A DNA stretch of 64,000 nt from Arachidicoccus sp. BS20 (GCF_001659705.1 NZ_CP015971.1:806001-870000); one strand, 5' to 3'; shown: positions 17,959 to 27,532, counted from the stretch's first letter. Numbers and translations are program-made. Notes: generated by a model from the letters alone, not told the origin.

Positions 17959-18477
17959 TTATAAGCCCAGCACTTTCTTATAGGTGCTTGCCTGCAAGGC
18001 TTTCGGAGTCCACCTGTAAAAAAAATGAAACACTTTGTCTTTATCATAGCTACTGCCTTTTTCAAGATAGGCACTATCCTGAATATGAATTTCCTTTCCG
18101 TTTTCATCTAAAATAATAAAACAAGGGAAACCAAATCTGTTGGGAAATTGCAATCGTTCCAGTGTTTTTGCATTTTTATTTTCAGGGCTATAATTCAGAT
18201 GATAAACTACATAATTAGTGTGCAGCGTGGAATCCAATTCGCTGTCCGTTGTTACAAAACGATTAAACTCCAAACACCACGGACACCAATTGCCGCCAAG
18301 CTGAATGAAGACGTTTTTATGTTCGCGCTTCGCCTGTGCAACAGCTTTCGCAATATCCGCTTCGGCATTTGCCTTCGGATTATATAAATGAACTTTTGCC
18401 GTAGTGTCGGCATTTGTATTCGCCTTAGCAAAAGAAAACGCAGTGATAGCGACTGCGAATAAAAACATCTTTTTCAT
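17959..18477 (-). CDS. secreted thioredoxin-fold protein
   Basis: The product has 172 residues. An N-terminal signal peptide ends near AKANTNA. The thioredoxin-like domain has the redox motif CPWC at residues 65-68 in GGNWCPWCLEF, and FGFPCFIILDENGKEI provides the region where a cis-proline is expected. Periplasmic disulfide reduction or isomerisation is likely. Its upstream region carries the inverted-repeat element at 18514-18565 that recurs before the M28 peptidase gene. Confidence 0.87.
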   Translation of the reverse strand: MKKMFLFAVAITAFSFAKANTNADTTAKVHLYNPKANAEADIAKAVAQAKREHKNVFIQLGGNWCPWCLEFNRFVTTDSELDSTLHTNYVVYHLNYSPENKNAKTLERLQFPNRFGFPCFIILDENGKEIHIQDSAYLEKGSSYDKDKVFHFFYRWTPKALQASTYKKVLGL

Positions 18478-18513
18478 CTGTTTATTTTTTATTGTTTTTT
18501 AATTGTCAGATGG

Positions 18514-18565
18514 AATGAGCTAAAATAATCATCGCTTTGTGTATGCGAAATTCTTATGGCTCATT
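18514..18565 (-). repeat. inverted-repeat-bounded element, copy 1
   Basis: The 52-base segment is bounded by AATGAGC and GCTCATT and resembles the 51-base element at 35662-35712 along most of its length, including GCTTTG, TGC and TCTT blocks. It lies 37 bases upstream of the thioredoxin-like gene, probably in its promoter or 5' leader. Confidence 0.5.
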
Positions 18566-18720
18566 TCATAAATTAATTTTTAAAAGAGATTAAAAATAAG
18601 AAGTAATTGTTGATTGAATCAAAGGTCTAATTACTGTTCCAATTATTATCAACTTTGAAAAATATGAACACGCTGAACTTCGCACTTCTATATAATCATA
18701 CATGTCCCACAAATCACGGT

Positions 18721-21540
18721 TCAGACATATTTCCCGGTAAAACTCTCTTTTACCTTTTTCAAATCCTTCGGAACGCCCGCAAACACAAGGCTTCCGCCAC
18801 CGTCGCCCGCTTCGGGACCTAAATCAATGACCCAATCTGCGGACTTAATCACATCGGTATTATGTTCAATAATGATTAGTGAATGTCCTTGTTCTATCAA
18901 TGCATTGAACGATGCAAGCAGTTTTTTAATATCATGAAAATGCAATCCCGTCGTAGGTTCATCAAAGATGAATAAAATATTTCCGTTGCCTTTTCCTTTG
19001 CCCAAAAAACTTGCGAGCTTCACGCGCTGCGCTTCGCCGCCGCTCAACGTGTCGGATGACTGACCGAGCTTGATGTAGCCCAAACCAACGTCCTGCAAGG
19101 GTTGCAGCGCTTTCGCCAATTGTTTTTCATCTTTAAAAAATTCAATCGCTTCGTCCACACTCATTTCCAAAACATCGTACACACTTTTATTTTTGTACTG
19201 AACTTCCAATACTTCTTCCTTGAAACGTTTGCCTTTGCACACTTCACAAGTCAAGTGAACATCCGCAAGAAATTGCATCTCTATAGTTTGTTCGCCTTCG
19301 CCTTTGCACGCATCGCAGCGACCGCCATCCACATTGAACGAAAAGTGTTTCGGTTGATAGCCGCGAATTTTTGCCAAGTGCTGTTTTGCAAATAAATTCC
19401 TGATTTCGTCATACGCTTTAATGTAAGTAACGGGATTACTCCGCGATGATTTTCCTATCGGGTTTTGGTCAATGATTTCTATTTGTTGAATCTCGTCAAT
19501 ATTGCCCGTAAGCGCTTTGTGCGCACCCACTTTTTCAGTCGTGCCTTGTTTCATTTTCATTAACGCAGGATAAAGAATTTGTTTTACCAAAGTCGTCTTG
19601 CCGCTGCCAGAAACACCCGTTACCACACACATTACGTTCAATGGAAAAGTTACATCAATGTTCTTCAGATTGTTTTGCGTAGCGCCTTCAATGATAATGC
19701 TTGAACGAAATTTTCTCGTGGTTTTCGGCGGTTCGATTTTGTATTCGCCTGTCAGATATTTTCCTGTAAGACTTTCCGGATTTTTGATAATGGCATCATA
19801 ATTTCCTTCTGCAATTACCTCGCCGCCGAGGTGTGAAGCCAAAGGTCCCATATCGATAATATGGTCAGCTTCGCGCATCATCATTTCATCGTGTTCAACT
19901 ACAACGACTGTATTGTTGAGCGATTTTAATTGCTTCAATACTTTGATTAACCTGTCCGTATCGCGCGAATGCAAACCGATGGAAGGCTCGTCGAGAATGT
20001 ATAACGAATCTGTTAAATTACTACCTAAACTTCTCGTTAATTGTATTCTTTGGCTTTCGCCGCCGCTTAACGAATTTGCCAATCTATCCAAAGTCAAATA
20101 GCCCAAACCTACGTCCAGCAAGGTTTGCAAGCGTTGATGAATTTCTATCAACAATCTTTTTGCAATTTCATTTTCGTGCTTTGATAATTTCAATTCATCG
20201 AACCAAAGTTTTAAATCTTTCACGGGCATACGGCAAAGTTCGCCGATATGTTTGCTTCCGATTTTCACATACAACGCTTCGGGGCGCAAACGATAACCAT
20301 CGCAATCGGGACAATCCGTTCGTCCGCGATAGCGGCTTTGCAATACGCGATACTGAACTTTATATAAATTCTGCTGCACGTCTTTAAAGAAATCATCAAT
20401 GCCATAAACATCGCTGTTGCCTTTCCATAAAACCTTGATTTGTTCGGGTGTCAATTCGCTATAAGGCTTATGAATAGGAAATTTGAAGAGATGCGCCTTC
20501 TTAATGAACTGCTCTTTCCACCAAACCATCTTCTCTCCTTTCCACGGTGCAACCGCGCCTTCAAAGACACTCAATCTTTTATCGGGAATGACGAGCTCTT
20601 TATCAATGCCCAACACTTGCCCGAAACCTTCGCAGGTTGGGCACGCGCCGAAAGGATTATTGAATGAAAACAAATTCGGCACAGGCTCTTCAAACACCAT
20701 TCCGTCCAACTCAAATTTATTGTTGAAAGGAATTAAATCTTTCTCGTCAATAAGCAATTGCATTTCGCCTTCGCCTTCGTAAAATGCTGTTGAAATCGAA
20801 TCCGTTAAGCGATGAAAATCTTCTTCCGAAAAATCTTTTTTAATCATTCTGTCAACCAAAAGATAAACATCATTCAAAGAAAATTTCTTCTTCAATTCAT
20901 TTTTATCAATCGACAATACATCTTCGATTTGTTCCAGTTCAAGTGTTTCATTTTTCTTTTTCGGAAAAAATAAAATTCTCGCAAAGCCTTTCTGCATCAG
21001 TATTTGAAGTTCTTCTTCTGTGTCGCGGTTGCTGTGTTGCTTAAATTTTGAAAGAATATAAATCTTAGCGCCGAGCGATGTTTTATCAATGCTTTTTAAT
21101 ACATCGTCCACATCATCTTTTTTCACTTCTCTCCCACTAATTGGCGAAATAGTTTTACCGATTCTTGCATACAACAAACGCAGATAATCGTAAATTTCCG
21201 TCATACTGCCGACGGTGCTGCGCGGCGTGCGCGTGGTAACCTTTTGCTCAATCGCAATCGCGGGACAAAGTCCTTTGATAAAATCAACATCGGGCTTGTT
21301 CATTCGCGCCATAAATTGACGCACATAAGCATTCAGGCTTTCCGCATAGCGACGTTGTCCTTCGGCAAACAAAGTGTCAATCGTAAGCGAAGATTTTCCG
21401 CTGCCGGAAACGCCTGTAACCACAATGAATTTATTGCGCGGAAATTTTACATCAACATTTTTAAGATTGTGCGTGCGTGCGCCTTTTACGAAAATATCAT
21501 TGTCCTGCACCGCATTTTTTTGAGATAGATTCTTAGCCAT
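18721..21540 (-). CDS. uvrA: excinuclease ABC subunit UvrA
   Basis: This 939-residue ATPase recognises DNA damage and loads UvrB in nucleotide excision repair. It has two ABC cassettes: Walker A GVSGSGKSS near the N-terminus and GVSGSGKTT in the second half, with signatures LSGGESQRIQL and LSGGEAQRVKL. The zinc-binding pairs CPTCEGFG/CPDCDGYR and CDACKGEG/CEVCKGKR are intact. The ATG at 21540 is preferred to a GTG nine codons upstream. The length is normal for the family. Confidence 0.98.
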   Translation of the reverse strand: MAKNLSQKNAVQDNDIFVKGARTHNLKNVDVKFPRNKFIVVTGVSGSGKSSLTIDTLFAEGQRRYAESLNAYVRQFMARMNKPDVDFIKGLCPAIAIEQKVTTRTPRSTVGSMTEIYDYLRLLYARIGKTISPISGREVKKDDVDDVLKSIDKTSLGAKIYILSKFKQHSNRDTEEELQILMQKGFARILFFPKKKNETLELEQIEDVLSIDKNELKKKFSLNDVYLLVDRMIKKDFSEEDFHRLTDSISTAFYEGEGEMQLLIDEKDLIPFNNKFELDGMVFEEPVPNLFSFNNPFGACPTCEGFGQVLGIDKELVIPDKRLSVFEGAVAPWKGEKMVWWKEQFIKKAHLFKFPIHKPYSELTPEQIKVLWKGNSDVYGIDDFFKDVQQNLYKVQYRVLQSRYRGRTDCPDCDGYRLRPEALYVKIGSKHIGELCRMPVKDLKLWFDELKLSKHENEIAKRLLIEIHQRLQTLLDVGLGYLTLDRLANSLSGGESQRIQLTRSLGSNLTDSLYILDEPSIGLHSRDTDRLIKVLKQLKSLNNTVVVVEHDEMMMREADHIIDMGPLASHLGGEVIAEGNYDAIIKNPESLTGKYLTGEYKIEPPKTTRKFRSSIIIEGATQNNLKNIDVTFPLNVMCVVTGVSGSGKTTLVKQILYPALMKMKQGTTEKVGAHKALTGNIDEIQQIEIIDQNPIGKSSRSNPVTYIKAYDEIRNLFAKQHLAKIRGYQPKHFSFNVDGGRCDACKGEGEQTIEMQFLADVHLTCEVCKGKRFKEEVLEVQYKNKSVYDVLEMSVDEAIEFFKDEKQLAKALQPLQDVGLGYIKLGQSSDTLSGGEAQRVKLASFLGKGKGNGNILFIFDEPTTGLHFHDIKKLLASFNALIEQGHSLIIIEHNTDVIKSADWVIDLGPEAGDGGGSLVFAGVPKDLKKVKESFTGKYV

Positions 21541-21612
21541 AATAGAAGATAAAATTACTTCACACAATTTTCAAAACAATAGCTTTTTGAAGAATTAATT
21601 GCCAAAAAAGAA

Positions 21613-21637
21613 AAAGCCCGCCGTGAAAGCGAGCTTT
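21613..21637 (-). terminator. terminator of the outer-membrane barrel gene
   Basis: On the minus strand AAAGCTCGC, a 7-base loop and GCGGGCTTT are followed by a T-rich run. It lies between the stop of the barrel gene (21660) and the uvrA start (21540). Confidence 0.75.
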
Positions 21638-21659
21638 AAAAATAAATTGTGTTCTCTCT

Positions 21660-22322
21660 TTAAAACCTTATTCCTGCCGTCAGGAAAAAAGCATTATTAT
21701 GAATTGTCGTACCGTAGTCTATAGCTCCATTATTTACATTTACGAAACCGAACTGGTAACGAACGCTTAACCCGAATTTTGCGCCCGGCATTCCGTTGTT
21801 GGGGAAATAATATTCCAAACCTACTACACCGGAAAAATCGCTGTTGTGATAATAATCCTTCACATCTTCGCTTTCATATTCATGTTTCTGAGAACCGGTA
21901 GCATTCTGATGCGCACTTAACAAATAGCTGTATTGCGGACCGAAGAAAACACCTAATCCCGTAAACGGTTCGCTATACTTGAATAAAACCGGAACATTCA
22001 GATAGTTCATGTGCAAGTTCACATTTCCTTGATATGCATCGTCTGATTGGTAAAACTGTGTTCCCATATTGCTATACGAAACTTCCGGCTGAATATACCA
22101 ACCGTAGCTGACCGGCAAAGCCAACTGTATGCCCGCAATGCCGCCTGCCAAAGCATTATCGGAATAATCGCCGTCATAAGGAACATGAACATATTGATTG
22201 GCAACAGACAACCCGCCAAAAATACCTACCTGCGGTTGAATCACAATACTGTTTCCACGACGATACTGTCCAAAAGCGGTAGTGGTTGCGAGCGCAAATA
22301 AACCGATTATTAATTTTTTCAT
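21660..22322 (-). CDS. small outer-membrane beta-barrel protein
   Basis: The product has 220 residues. A signal peptide (MKKLIIGLFALATTTAFGQ) precedes alternating hydrophobic and polar strands rich in Tyr, Gly and aromatic residues, ending in the outer-membrane-type FFLTAGIRF with a terminal Phe. It resembles porin-family or PorT-like beta-barrels common in Bacteroidota. The ATG at 22322 is chosen because it begins the signal peptide. The function is unknown. Confidence 0.8.
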   Translation of the reverse strand: MKKLIIGLFALATTTAFGQYRRGNSIVIQPQVGIFGGLSVANQYVHVPYDGDYSDNALAGGIAGIQLALPVSYGWYIQPEVSYSNMGTQFYQSDDAYQGNVNLHMNYLNVPVLFKYSEPFTGLGVFFGPQYSYLLSAHQNATGSQKHEYESEDVKDYYHNSDFSGVVGLEYYFPNNGMPGAKFGLSVRYQFGFVNVNNGAIDYGTTIHNNAFFLTAGIRF

Positions 22323-22430
22323 CTTCTTGTTATTTTTAGTAATGTAAATATAAACCAAACAATTATATCATTAGAATTAAACGAATGTTTTAAGTTTAAA
22401 ATAACGGAAAAAAGTTTTTCAAACAAAACG

Positions 22431-23543
22431 TTAAACTGCAAGCAAACTGCATCCGCGCAAATCGCTGTTGTCCAGCCTGCCCCAGATTTCAAAATAATTT
22501 TCTTCGATACTACCCACATCGTCCGTTGCAATGAATGAGCAACTGTAAATGTTTGCAAGGTCAATTATATTGATTAGACCTTTGCCTTTTTGCCGCACGA
22601 GCAATGGGTCGTTTTCGTCGCGCAGCAACACTTTCATCCACGGCGGGCAAACATATTTTCCGTCGCCTTTGGAATAAGCCTGACTCAGTAATTCCGTCAT
22701 ACCATATTCCGAATGAATTGCTTTTACGCCTAAATTTTGTTTCAAAAAACCATGCACTTCATCGCGCGTCATTTCTTTTTTACGACCTTTCATACCACCT
22801 GTGTCCATTACAATTGTATTTTTTAATTGCATGGGAAATTGCTCCGCAAAATCGAGCAGCGCAAATGTAACGCCAAACAGCAACGTCTTTTGTTTTTTAT
22901 TTTCCAAATTCTGCAAGAGCAAATGTAATTTGTCAAATTCGTACAAATAAAATCCGCTGTCAGCATGATTGGACAGCTTAATTAATTCATCCACCATTTT
23001 TACCAAAGACGAATTTCCTCGCTCCAAATAATTAGGCAGAAGCCCTACAATGCAGTATTCATCAATATTTCCGTAAAACAGCTCAAAGCATTTTATGAAA
23101 CTTTCTTTATACAGGTTTTCATTTTTTATAAAATGTTTGCTGTTAACCGTTTGCGTGGTGCCGCTGCTTTCAAAAACCAATTCCGGTTCAAAATTTCCAC
23201 ATACAACTTTATGTGTTTTGAAAAAAGAAATTGGCAAAAAAGGAATGTTTTCAACCGCATCCACTTTGTCAATATCGATTTTCAGACAATCGCACCAGGC
23301 GCGATACACCTCGTTGTTCAGATATTGAAAACGAAAAATTTCCAATATCTGCGACAGTTGAATGTGCGAACCTGAAAAAATATTTTTGATAAAAGTTTTA
23401 TCCACACTTTGAAAAATGAAAGGCAAAATTAAGTGAATTTGATATTCCCACGCAGGCGGAAATATCTTCTGACACGATAAAAGATTATTGAATATTTTTA
23501 CATCATTAAAAACATCATTTTCTTGCGCAACAAATTCATTCAT
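22431..23543 (-). CDS. LuxE-like acyl-protein synthetase / acyl-activating protein
   Basis: This 370-residue protein resembles the LuxE/acyl-protein synthetase group of the adenylate-forming superfamily. Visible landmarks are FLPISFFKTH, the phosphate-binding loop FESSGTTQ, MDTGGMKGR, HSEYGMTELLSQ and TDDVGSIEENYFEIWGR. Members activate a fatty acid or other acyl group with ATP. Its start overlaps that of the divergent UbiA-like gene by about 20 bases. The acyl substrate and partner are unknown. Confidence 0.75.
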   Translation of the reverse strand: MNEFVAQENDVFNDVKIFNNLLSCQKIFPPAWEYQIHLILPFIFQSVDKTFIKNIFSGSHIQLSQILEIFRFQYLNNEVYRAWCDCLKIDIDKVDAVENIPFLPISFFKTHKVVCGNFEPELVFESSGTTQTVNSKHFIKNENLYKESFIKCFELFYGNIDEYCIVGLLPNYLERGNSSLVKMVDELIKLSNHADSGFYLYEFDKLHLLLQNLENKKQKTLLFGVTFALLDFAEQFPMQLKNTIVMDTGGMKGRKKEMTRDEVHGFLKQNLGVKAIHSEYGMTELLSQAYSKGDGKYVCPPWMKVLLRDENDPLLVRQKGKGLINIIDLANIYSCSFIATDDVGSIEENYFEIWGRLDNSDLRGCSLLAV

Positions 23544-24482
23544 TTCATTTTTTTCGGCAATTATTTTTACGCGCTTTGTACTGTTGCATTGTCTGTTGAG
23601 GCGTCATTACAACAAGGCATTCCGCTGAATACGCCGGTATATTATTTGTTTCTGATTACAGGCACCATTGTTTATTATTCTTACGCATATCTGGGCGAAA
23701 TAAATTTATCGGGAGCATTGCGCAAAAATGCTTTGCCCAAAACTGCCGGAAATACAAATCCTTATTACAATAAACGCACGCAGTGGTATATCAATAATTA
23801 TTTGACAATAACTATTACGCAAATAATTTATACGCTTATTATGCTCGGCTCTGCATTGTATTTATGCGTGGTAGAGTTTCACGAAATTTTCAGTTTGCAC
23901 TGGGACGAATGGCTCGCATTGCTGATTGTACCTTTGGTTGCGCTGTTTTATTACGGCAGCGATTATTTTCCTTTTATCAAAATCAATCTTCGCAAAAGCG
24001 GCTGGGCAAAACCTTTTTTGATAGGTTTCGTTTGGGCAGGCGCGGTTACCATTTATCCCATTATGTTTTATAAATGGCAAATTAACCGGCATTATCTGAT
24101 TACGATAAGCGGCGTATGGTTATTTATCAAAAACCTGATGTTTATTTCTGTTCTTTGCATCATGTTCGACATTAAAGACTATGCCGACGATTATAATAAG
24201 CAACTAAAAACATTTGTGGTGCGCGTAGGTTTGCGCAGAACAATTTTCACAATTTTGTTGCCGCTTGCGTTAATGGGCTTGATGTCGTTTTGGTTTTTCA
24301 CAAGCGTAATGCATTTTAGTTTTTTTAGTATTGCAATTAATACTATTCCTTTTATTTGCTTATTAAGCGTCGCTTATTCCATGCACCATCGCAAACCTAT
24401 TTTGTATTATTTAATTGTAATTGACGGACTGATGCTCGTAAAAGCTGCGTGTGGAATTGCTGCGAGTCTGTGGATTAAATAA
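23523..24482 (+). CDS. UbiA-like integral membrane protein, TTG start
   Basis: The product has 319 residues and about eight hydrophobic segments. The FIHFIFFGNYFYALCTVALS start and the loop FDIKDYADDYNKQLKT (in place of a second Asp-rich motif) resemble the UbiA prenyltransferase fold, but the first canonical NDxxD motif is not clear. No ATG is available; TTG at 23523 is the only plausible start after the in-frame TAA at 23478. It overlaps the 5' end of the divergent LuxE-like gene. Lipid-linked transferase activity is inference. Confidence 0.7.
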   Translation: MRNKFIHFIFFGNYFYALCTVALSVEASLQQGIPLNTPVYYLFLITGTIVYYSYAYLGEINLSGALRKNALPKTAGNTNPYYNKRTQWYINNYLTITITQIIYTLIMLGSALYLCVVEFHEIFSLHWDEWLALLIVPLVALFYYGSDYFPFIKINLRKSGWAKPFLIGFVWAGAVTIYPIMFYKWQINRHYLITISGVWLFIKNLMFISVLCIMFDIKDYADDYNKQLKTFVVRVGLRRTIFTILLPLALMGLMSFWFFTSVMHFSFFSIAINTIPFICLLSVAYSMHHRKPILYYLIVIDGLMLVKAACGIAASLWIK

Positions 24483-24532
24483 CTTGTTTTTATTTTTTAA
24501 TTTTTACTTTTGATTCCAAATAAAAAAACCTC

Positions 24533-25648
24533 ATGGCAAAGACAAAAAAGAAAGAATCTAAAAAACAAATCTTAGACGACAAATCGTTAGAATTTTTAAA
24601 AACATACATCAACAACGCATCGCCGGTAGGCTTTGAAACAAGCGGGCAAAAATTGTGGCTCGAATACCTGAAACCCTTTATTGATACACATTTTACAGAT
24701 GCTTATGGCACAGCAGTCGGCGTAATAAATCCTGAACATCCGTTTAAAGTTGTGATAGAAGCGCACGCCGATGAAATCAGTTGGTTTGTAAATTACATCA
24801 ATGAGCAAGGCTTTATTTATTTAAGAAGAAACGGCGGTGTTGACCACCAGATTGCACCTGCAAAGCGTGTGTGGATTCACGGGAAAAAAGGCGCCGTAAA
24901 AGCCGTTTTCGGTTGGCCCGCCATTCACACAAGACACAATCCTGACCAAAAAGAACCTACACCGAAACCCGACAATTTATTTCTCGATTGCGGTGCAAGA
25001 AGTAAAAAAGAAGTGGAAGATTTAGGCATTCACGTAGGTGCGGTTGTAACGTATGAAGATGGTTTTGAAGAATTGGCAAATGGTTATTATATAGGTCGTG
25101 CATTTGACAATCGTATCGGCGGATTTATGATTGCGCAAGTGGCGCGATTGCTGAAAGAGAACGATGTGAAATTACCTTTCGGTTTGTATATTGTAAATGC
25201 GGTACAGGAAGAAATTGGTTTGCGCGGCGCGGAAATGATTGCACGAAGAATCAAACCGAACGTAGCAATTATCACAGATGTAACACATGATACACAAACG
25301 CCTTTCATCAACAAAAACATCGAAGGCGACACGGCTTGCGGCAAAGGTCCCGCACTAACCTACGGTCCTGCAGTGCAAAATAAATTGCTGAATTTAATAC
25401 AAGACGTTGCAAAGAAATCGAAGATTGATGTGCAGCTTCGCGCTACAAGCCGCAGCACGGGAACGGATACAGACAGTTTTGCCTACGCGAACGACGGATG
25501 CCCGTCGGCATTGATTTCTATTCCTTTGCGTTATATGCACACAACAGTTGAAATGCTGCATAAAGACGATATTAAAAACACGATTCAACTGATGTACGAT
25601 ACGTTGAAAACAATTACGCCTGAAACGAGTTTCAGTTATTTCGAATAA
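24533..25648 (+). CDS. M42 family metallopeptidase (glucanase-like aminopeptidase)
   Basis: This is a 371-residue cytoplasmic aminopeptidase of the M42/M18 fold. Metal ligands and catalytic residues are seen in AHADEISWFV, AFDNRIGGF, VQEEIGLRGA and TDVTHDTQTP, with the final ligand in RYMHTTVEML. The family removes N-terminal residues from peptides and usually forms dodecamers. It lies 50 bases after the UbiA-like gene on the same strand. Confidence 0.93.
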   Translation: MAKTKKKESKKQILDDKSLEFLKTYINNASPVGFETSGQKLWLEYLKPFIDTHFTDAYGTAVGVINPEHPFKVVIEAHADEISWFVNYINEQGFIYLRRNGGVDHQIAPAKRVWIHGKKGAVKAVFGWPAIHTRHNPDQKEPTPKPDNLFLDCGARSKKEVEDLGIHVGAVVTYEDGFEELANGYYIGRAFDNRIGGFMIAQVARLLKENDVKLPFGLYIVNAVQEEIGLRGAEMIARRIKPNVAIITDVTHDTQTPFINKNIEGDTACGKGPALTYGPAVQNKLLNLIQDVAKKSKIDVQLRATSRSTGTDTDSFAYANDGCPSALISIPLRYMHTTVEMLHKDDIKNTIQLMYDTLKTITPETSFSYFE

Positions 25649-25664
25649 AATTTATTCAGCGCAT

Positions 25665-25752
25665 TCTCTATGTGTTTCTGTGCAGACTTCGTGTAGCTCT
25701 GTGTAATAATTTGCAATAGGGCTACACGAAGAAAACACAACGTTGCACAGAG
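25665..25752. repeat. CACAGAG/CTCTGTG intergenic repeat, copy 2
   Basis: CTCTGTG (25697-25703) and CACAGAG (25746-25752) flank a perfect 11-bp stem formed by CTTCGTGTAGC and GCTACACGAAG (25687-25731). The style matches copy 1 at 11175-11272. It lies between two plus-strand genes and lacks a T-run. Confidence 0.45.
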
Positions 25753-25789
25753 ATTTTTCAAGCTGTCCAATCATTTCTCTTTACATAAA

Positions 25790-27127
25790 ATGACCTTAAA
25801 AAAAGTATCTTACATTCTCTTAATCCTTTGCTGCATTGGCATTTCAGCGGATGCGCAGGATAGCATACCAAAGCAACAAGACAGCATTTATCAATACGAT
25901 ATTCGTACAATACAATCGCCGTTTACCTTGGGAACAAGAAGGGAAAAGTTTGAAAATTATTTGTACAATAAAACCATTAAAGAAACTTATACAGGACCAT
26001 TAAATCAATATACCGAAGACAGGTTCCAGGATGCAACATTGTCGGCAATTCAGTTTTTGATTGATACTCCTTATACGAAACGCGGTTTTGAAAAAATGTT
26101 TGACTGGTATTTTCAGTCAGATGAATACACGCGTGAAACTTTGCTAATGGGCATTTATGGCATTTATCCAACATTGTACAATCAGAAAGTTGCGGCAGTT
26201 CTTCCTTATGAAAAAAATCCGAAGCTGTTTGCAATGGAAGCATTATACAATTTCCGCAACGACTCATCGGCGGAATTTGTACGAAGAATTTTGCATCAAA
26301 TGGACATTCAATTTGCGCAATATCAGTCCATTCCCATTCTTGCGGAACTGAGAAAATATCTGTTAAACCATGTGAAAGATGAACATAGCGCAACGCCTTC
26401 ACTGAGGGAATTATTCAACTATCAAAGATTGTTCGGGCAAAAAGTCATTTACAGCTTTCAGCGCTGGAACCGCGATTACTCGGGCATTTGCATTGTTCAG
26501 TACGAGGACGGGAGTTTTGCCAAAGACAGTTCCGGAAAATTGATTACCATAAAACAGCTCGCGCGTTCGGGCAGCGGAATGCCTTATTTTATCACAAACG
26601 GAAATACGCCGCAAGGCGTTTATCGAATTGCCGGCATTGGTTCGTCAATAGACCATTTAATCGGTCCGACACCGAATTTACAATCCGTTATTCCGTTTCA
26701 AAACGATTCTGTTTTTTATCGCGGTATTACATACGACCCGACTGCAAGCCAGTTGGATAATTATAAAAGATTATTGCCGCCGTCGTGGCAAAATTATTTG
26801 CCCATGCAGGAAAGTTTTTATGCAGGAAAAATCGGTCGTCGATATATTATTGTTCACGGCAGTACGCTGGATGCAAAGTTTTTTGCCGGCAGAACTTTCT
26901 ACCCTTTAACCCCGACAGACGGCTGTCTTGCAACGGCTGAAACCTGGAATCCGCAGAGCGGTTATTTGCAGCAAAGCGACCAATTAAAATTGGTTAATAC
27001 ATTTTTGCGAACATCTTCCACAATGGGTTTATTGATTGTTATTAACTTAAATAATCAGCCAAGAAATGTAACGCCTGAAGAAATAGAAGAACTAATTAAA
27101 AACTATGAAATTAGTATTACAAACTAA
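25790..27127 (+). CDS. secreted protein with L,D-transpeptidase-like C-terminal motif
   Basis: The product has 445 residues with a signal peptide ending near ISADAQ. The C-terminal third contains RRYIIVHGS and, 24 residues after the His, PTDGCLA. This resembles the His and Cys motifs of YkuD L,D-transpeptidases (HG...S/T-x-G-C), although the spacing is longer than usual. The N-terminal part is helical and unrecognised. Peptidoglycan crosslinking in the periplasm is a possible role, not established. Confidence 0.6.
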   Translation: MTLKKVSYILLILCCIGISADAQDSIPKQQDSIYQYDIRTIQSPFTLGTRREKFENYLYNKTIKETYTGPLNQYTEDRFQDATLSAIQFLIDTPYTKRGFEKMFDWYFQSDEYTRETLLMGIYGIYPTLYNQKVAAVLPYEKNPKLFAMEALYNFRNDSSAEFVRRILHQMDIQFAQYQSIPILAELRKYLLNHVKDEHSATPSLRELFNYQRLFGQKVIYSFQRWNRDYSGICIVQYEDGSFAKDSSGKLITIKQLARSGSGMPYFITNGNTPQGVYRIAGIGSSIDHLIGPTPNLQSVIPFQNDSVFYRGITYDPTASQLDNYKRLLPPSWQNYLPMQESFYAGKIGRRYIIVHGSTLDAKFFAGRTFYPLTPTDGCLATAETWNPQSGYLQQSDQLKLVNTFLRTSSTMGLLIVINLNNQPRNVTPEEIEELIKNYEISITN

Positions 27128-27157
27128 TAATACAGCTATAAGACTAATAATTAGTTG

Positions 27158-27532
27158 TGGAGCTGGCGAGAGTCGAACTCGCGTCCAAACATCGTTGCCA
27201 TAAGCTTTCTACATGCTTAGTTTATTATTATTTGTCGGCGAAAGACAGGAAATAAACCAACCAATCTTTCACTTAGCTGAATAAATCTTTTGCAACCGGC
27301 ACAGCCTGAGGTTGCAGCAATCTGCATTTTGATTTGAGTCGGCGGCGGAGCTTGGCAGCAGACCAACCTGCTCAACGCGGCCCGAACGGATGTCTAATTA
27401 ACTAATTAGGCAGCCATAGCAAACTGAGTGTTGCCATTTGAATTTTGAGTATTCAGATTAAAGCGCTAATTACACAACGCGCTGCATGCTTACACTTACC
27501 GCTACTGATGCTGTCAAAACCAATACAGCCCC
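27158..27532 (-). ncRNA. ssrA: transfer-messenger RNA (tmRNA)
   Basis: The RNA rescues stalled ribosomes and tags the incomplete protein for degradation. Its 5' end GGGGCTGTATTGG pairs with the 3' end CAGCTCC, and the T-arm GAGTTCGACTCTCGCC is intact. The tag frame runs from 27435 to 27409 and encodes GNTQFAMAA, followed by TAA at 27408-27406. It has the nine-residue length and initial Gly seen in known Bacteroidota tags. The 3' CCA is not encoded (the genome reads ACAA), so it must be added enzymatically. Length is about 375 bases. Confidence 0.95.
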
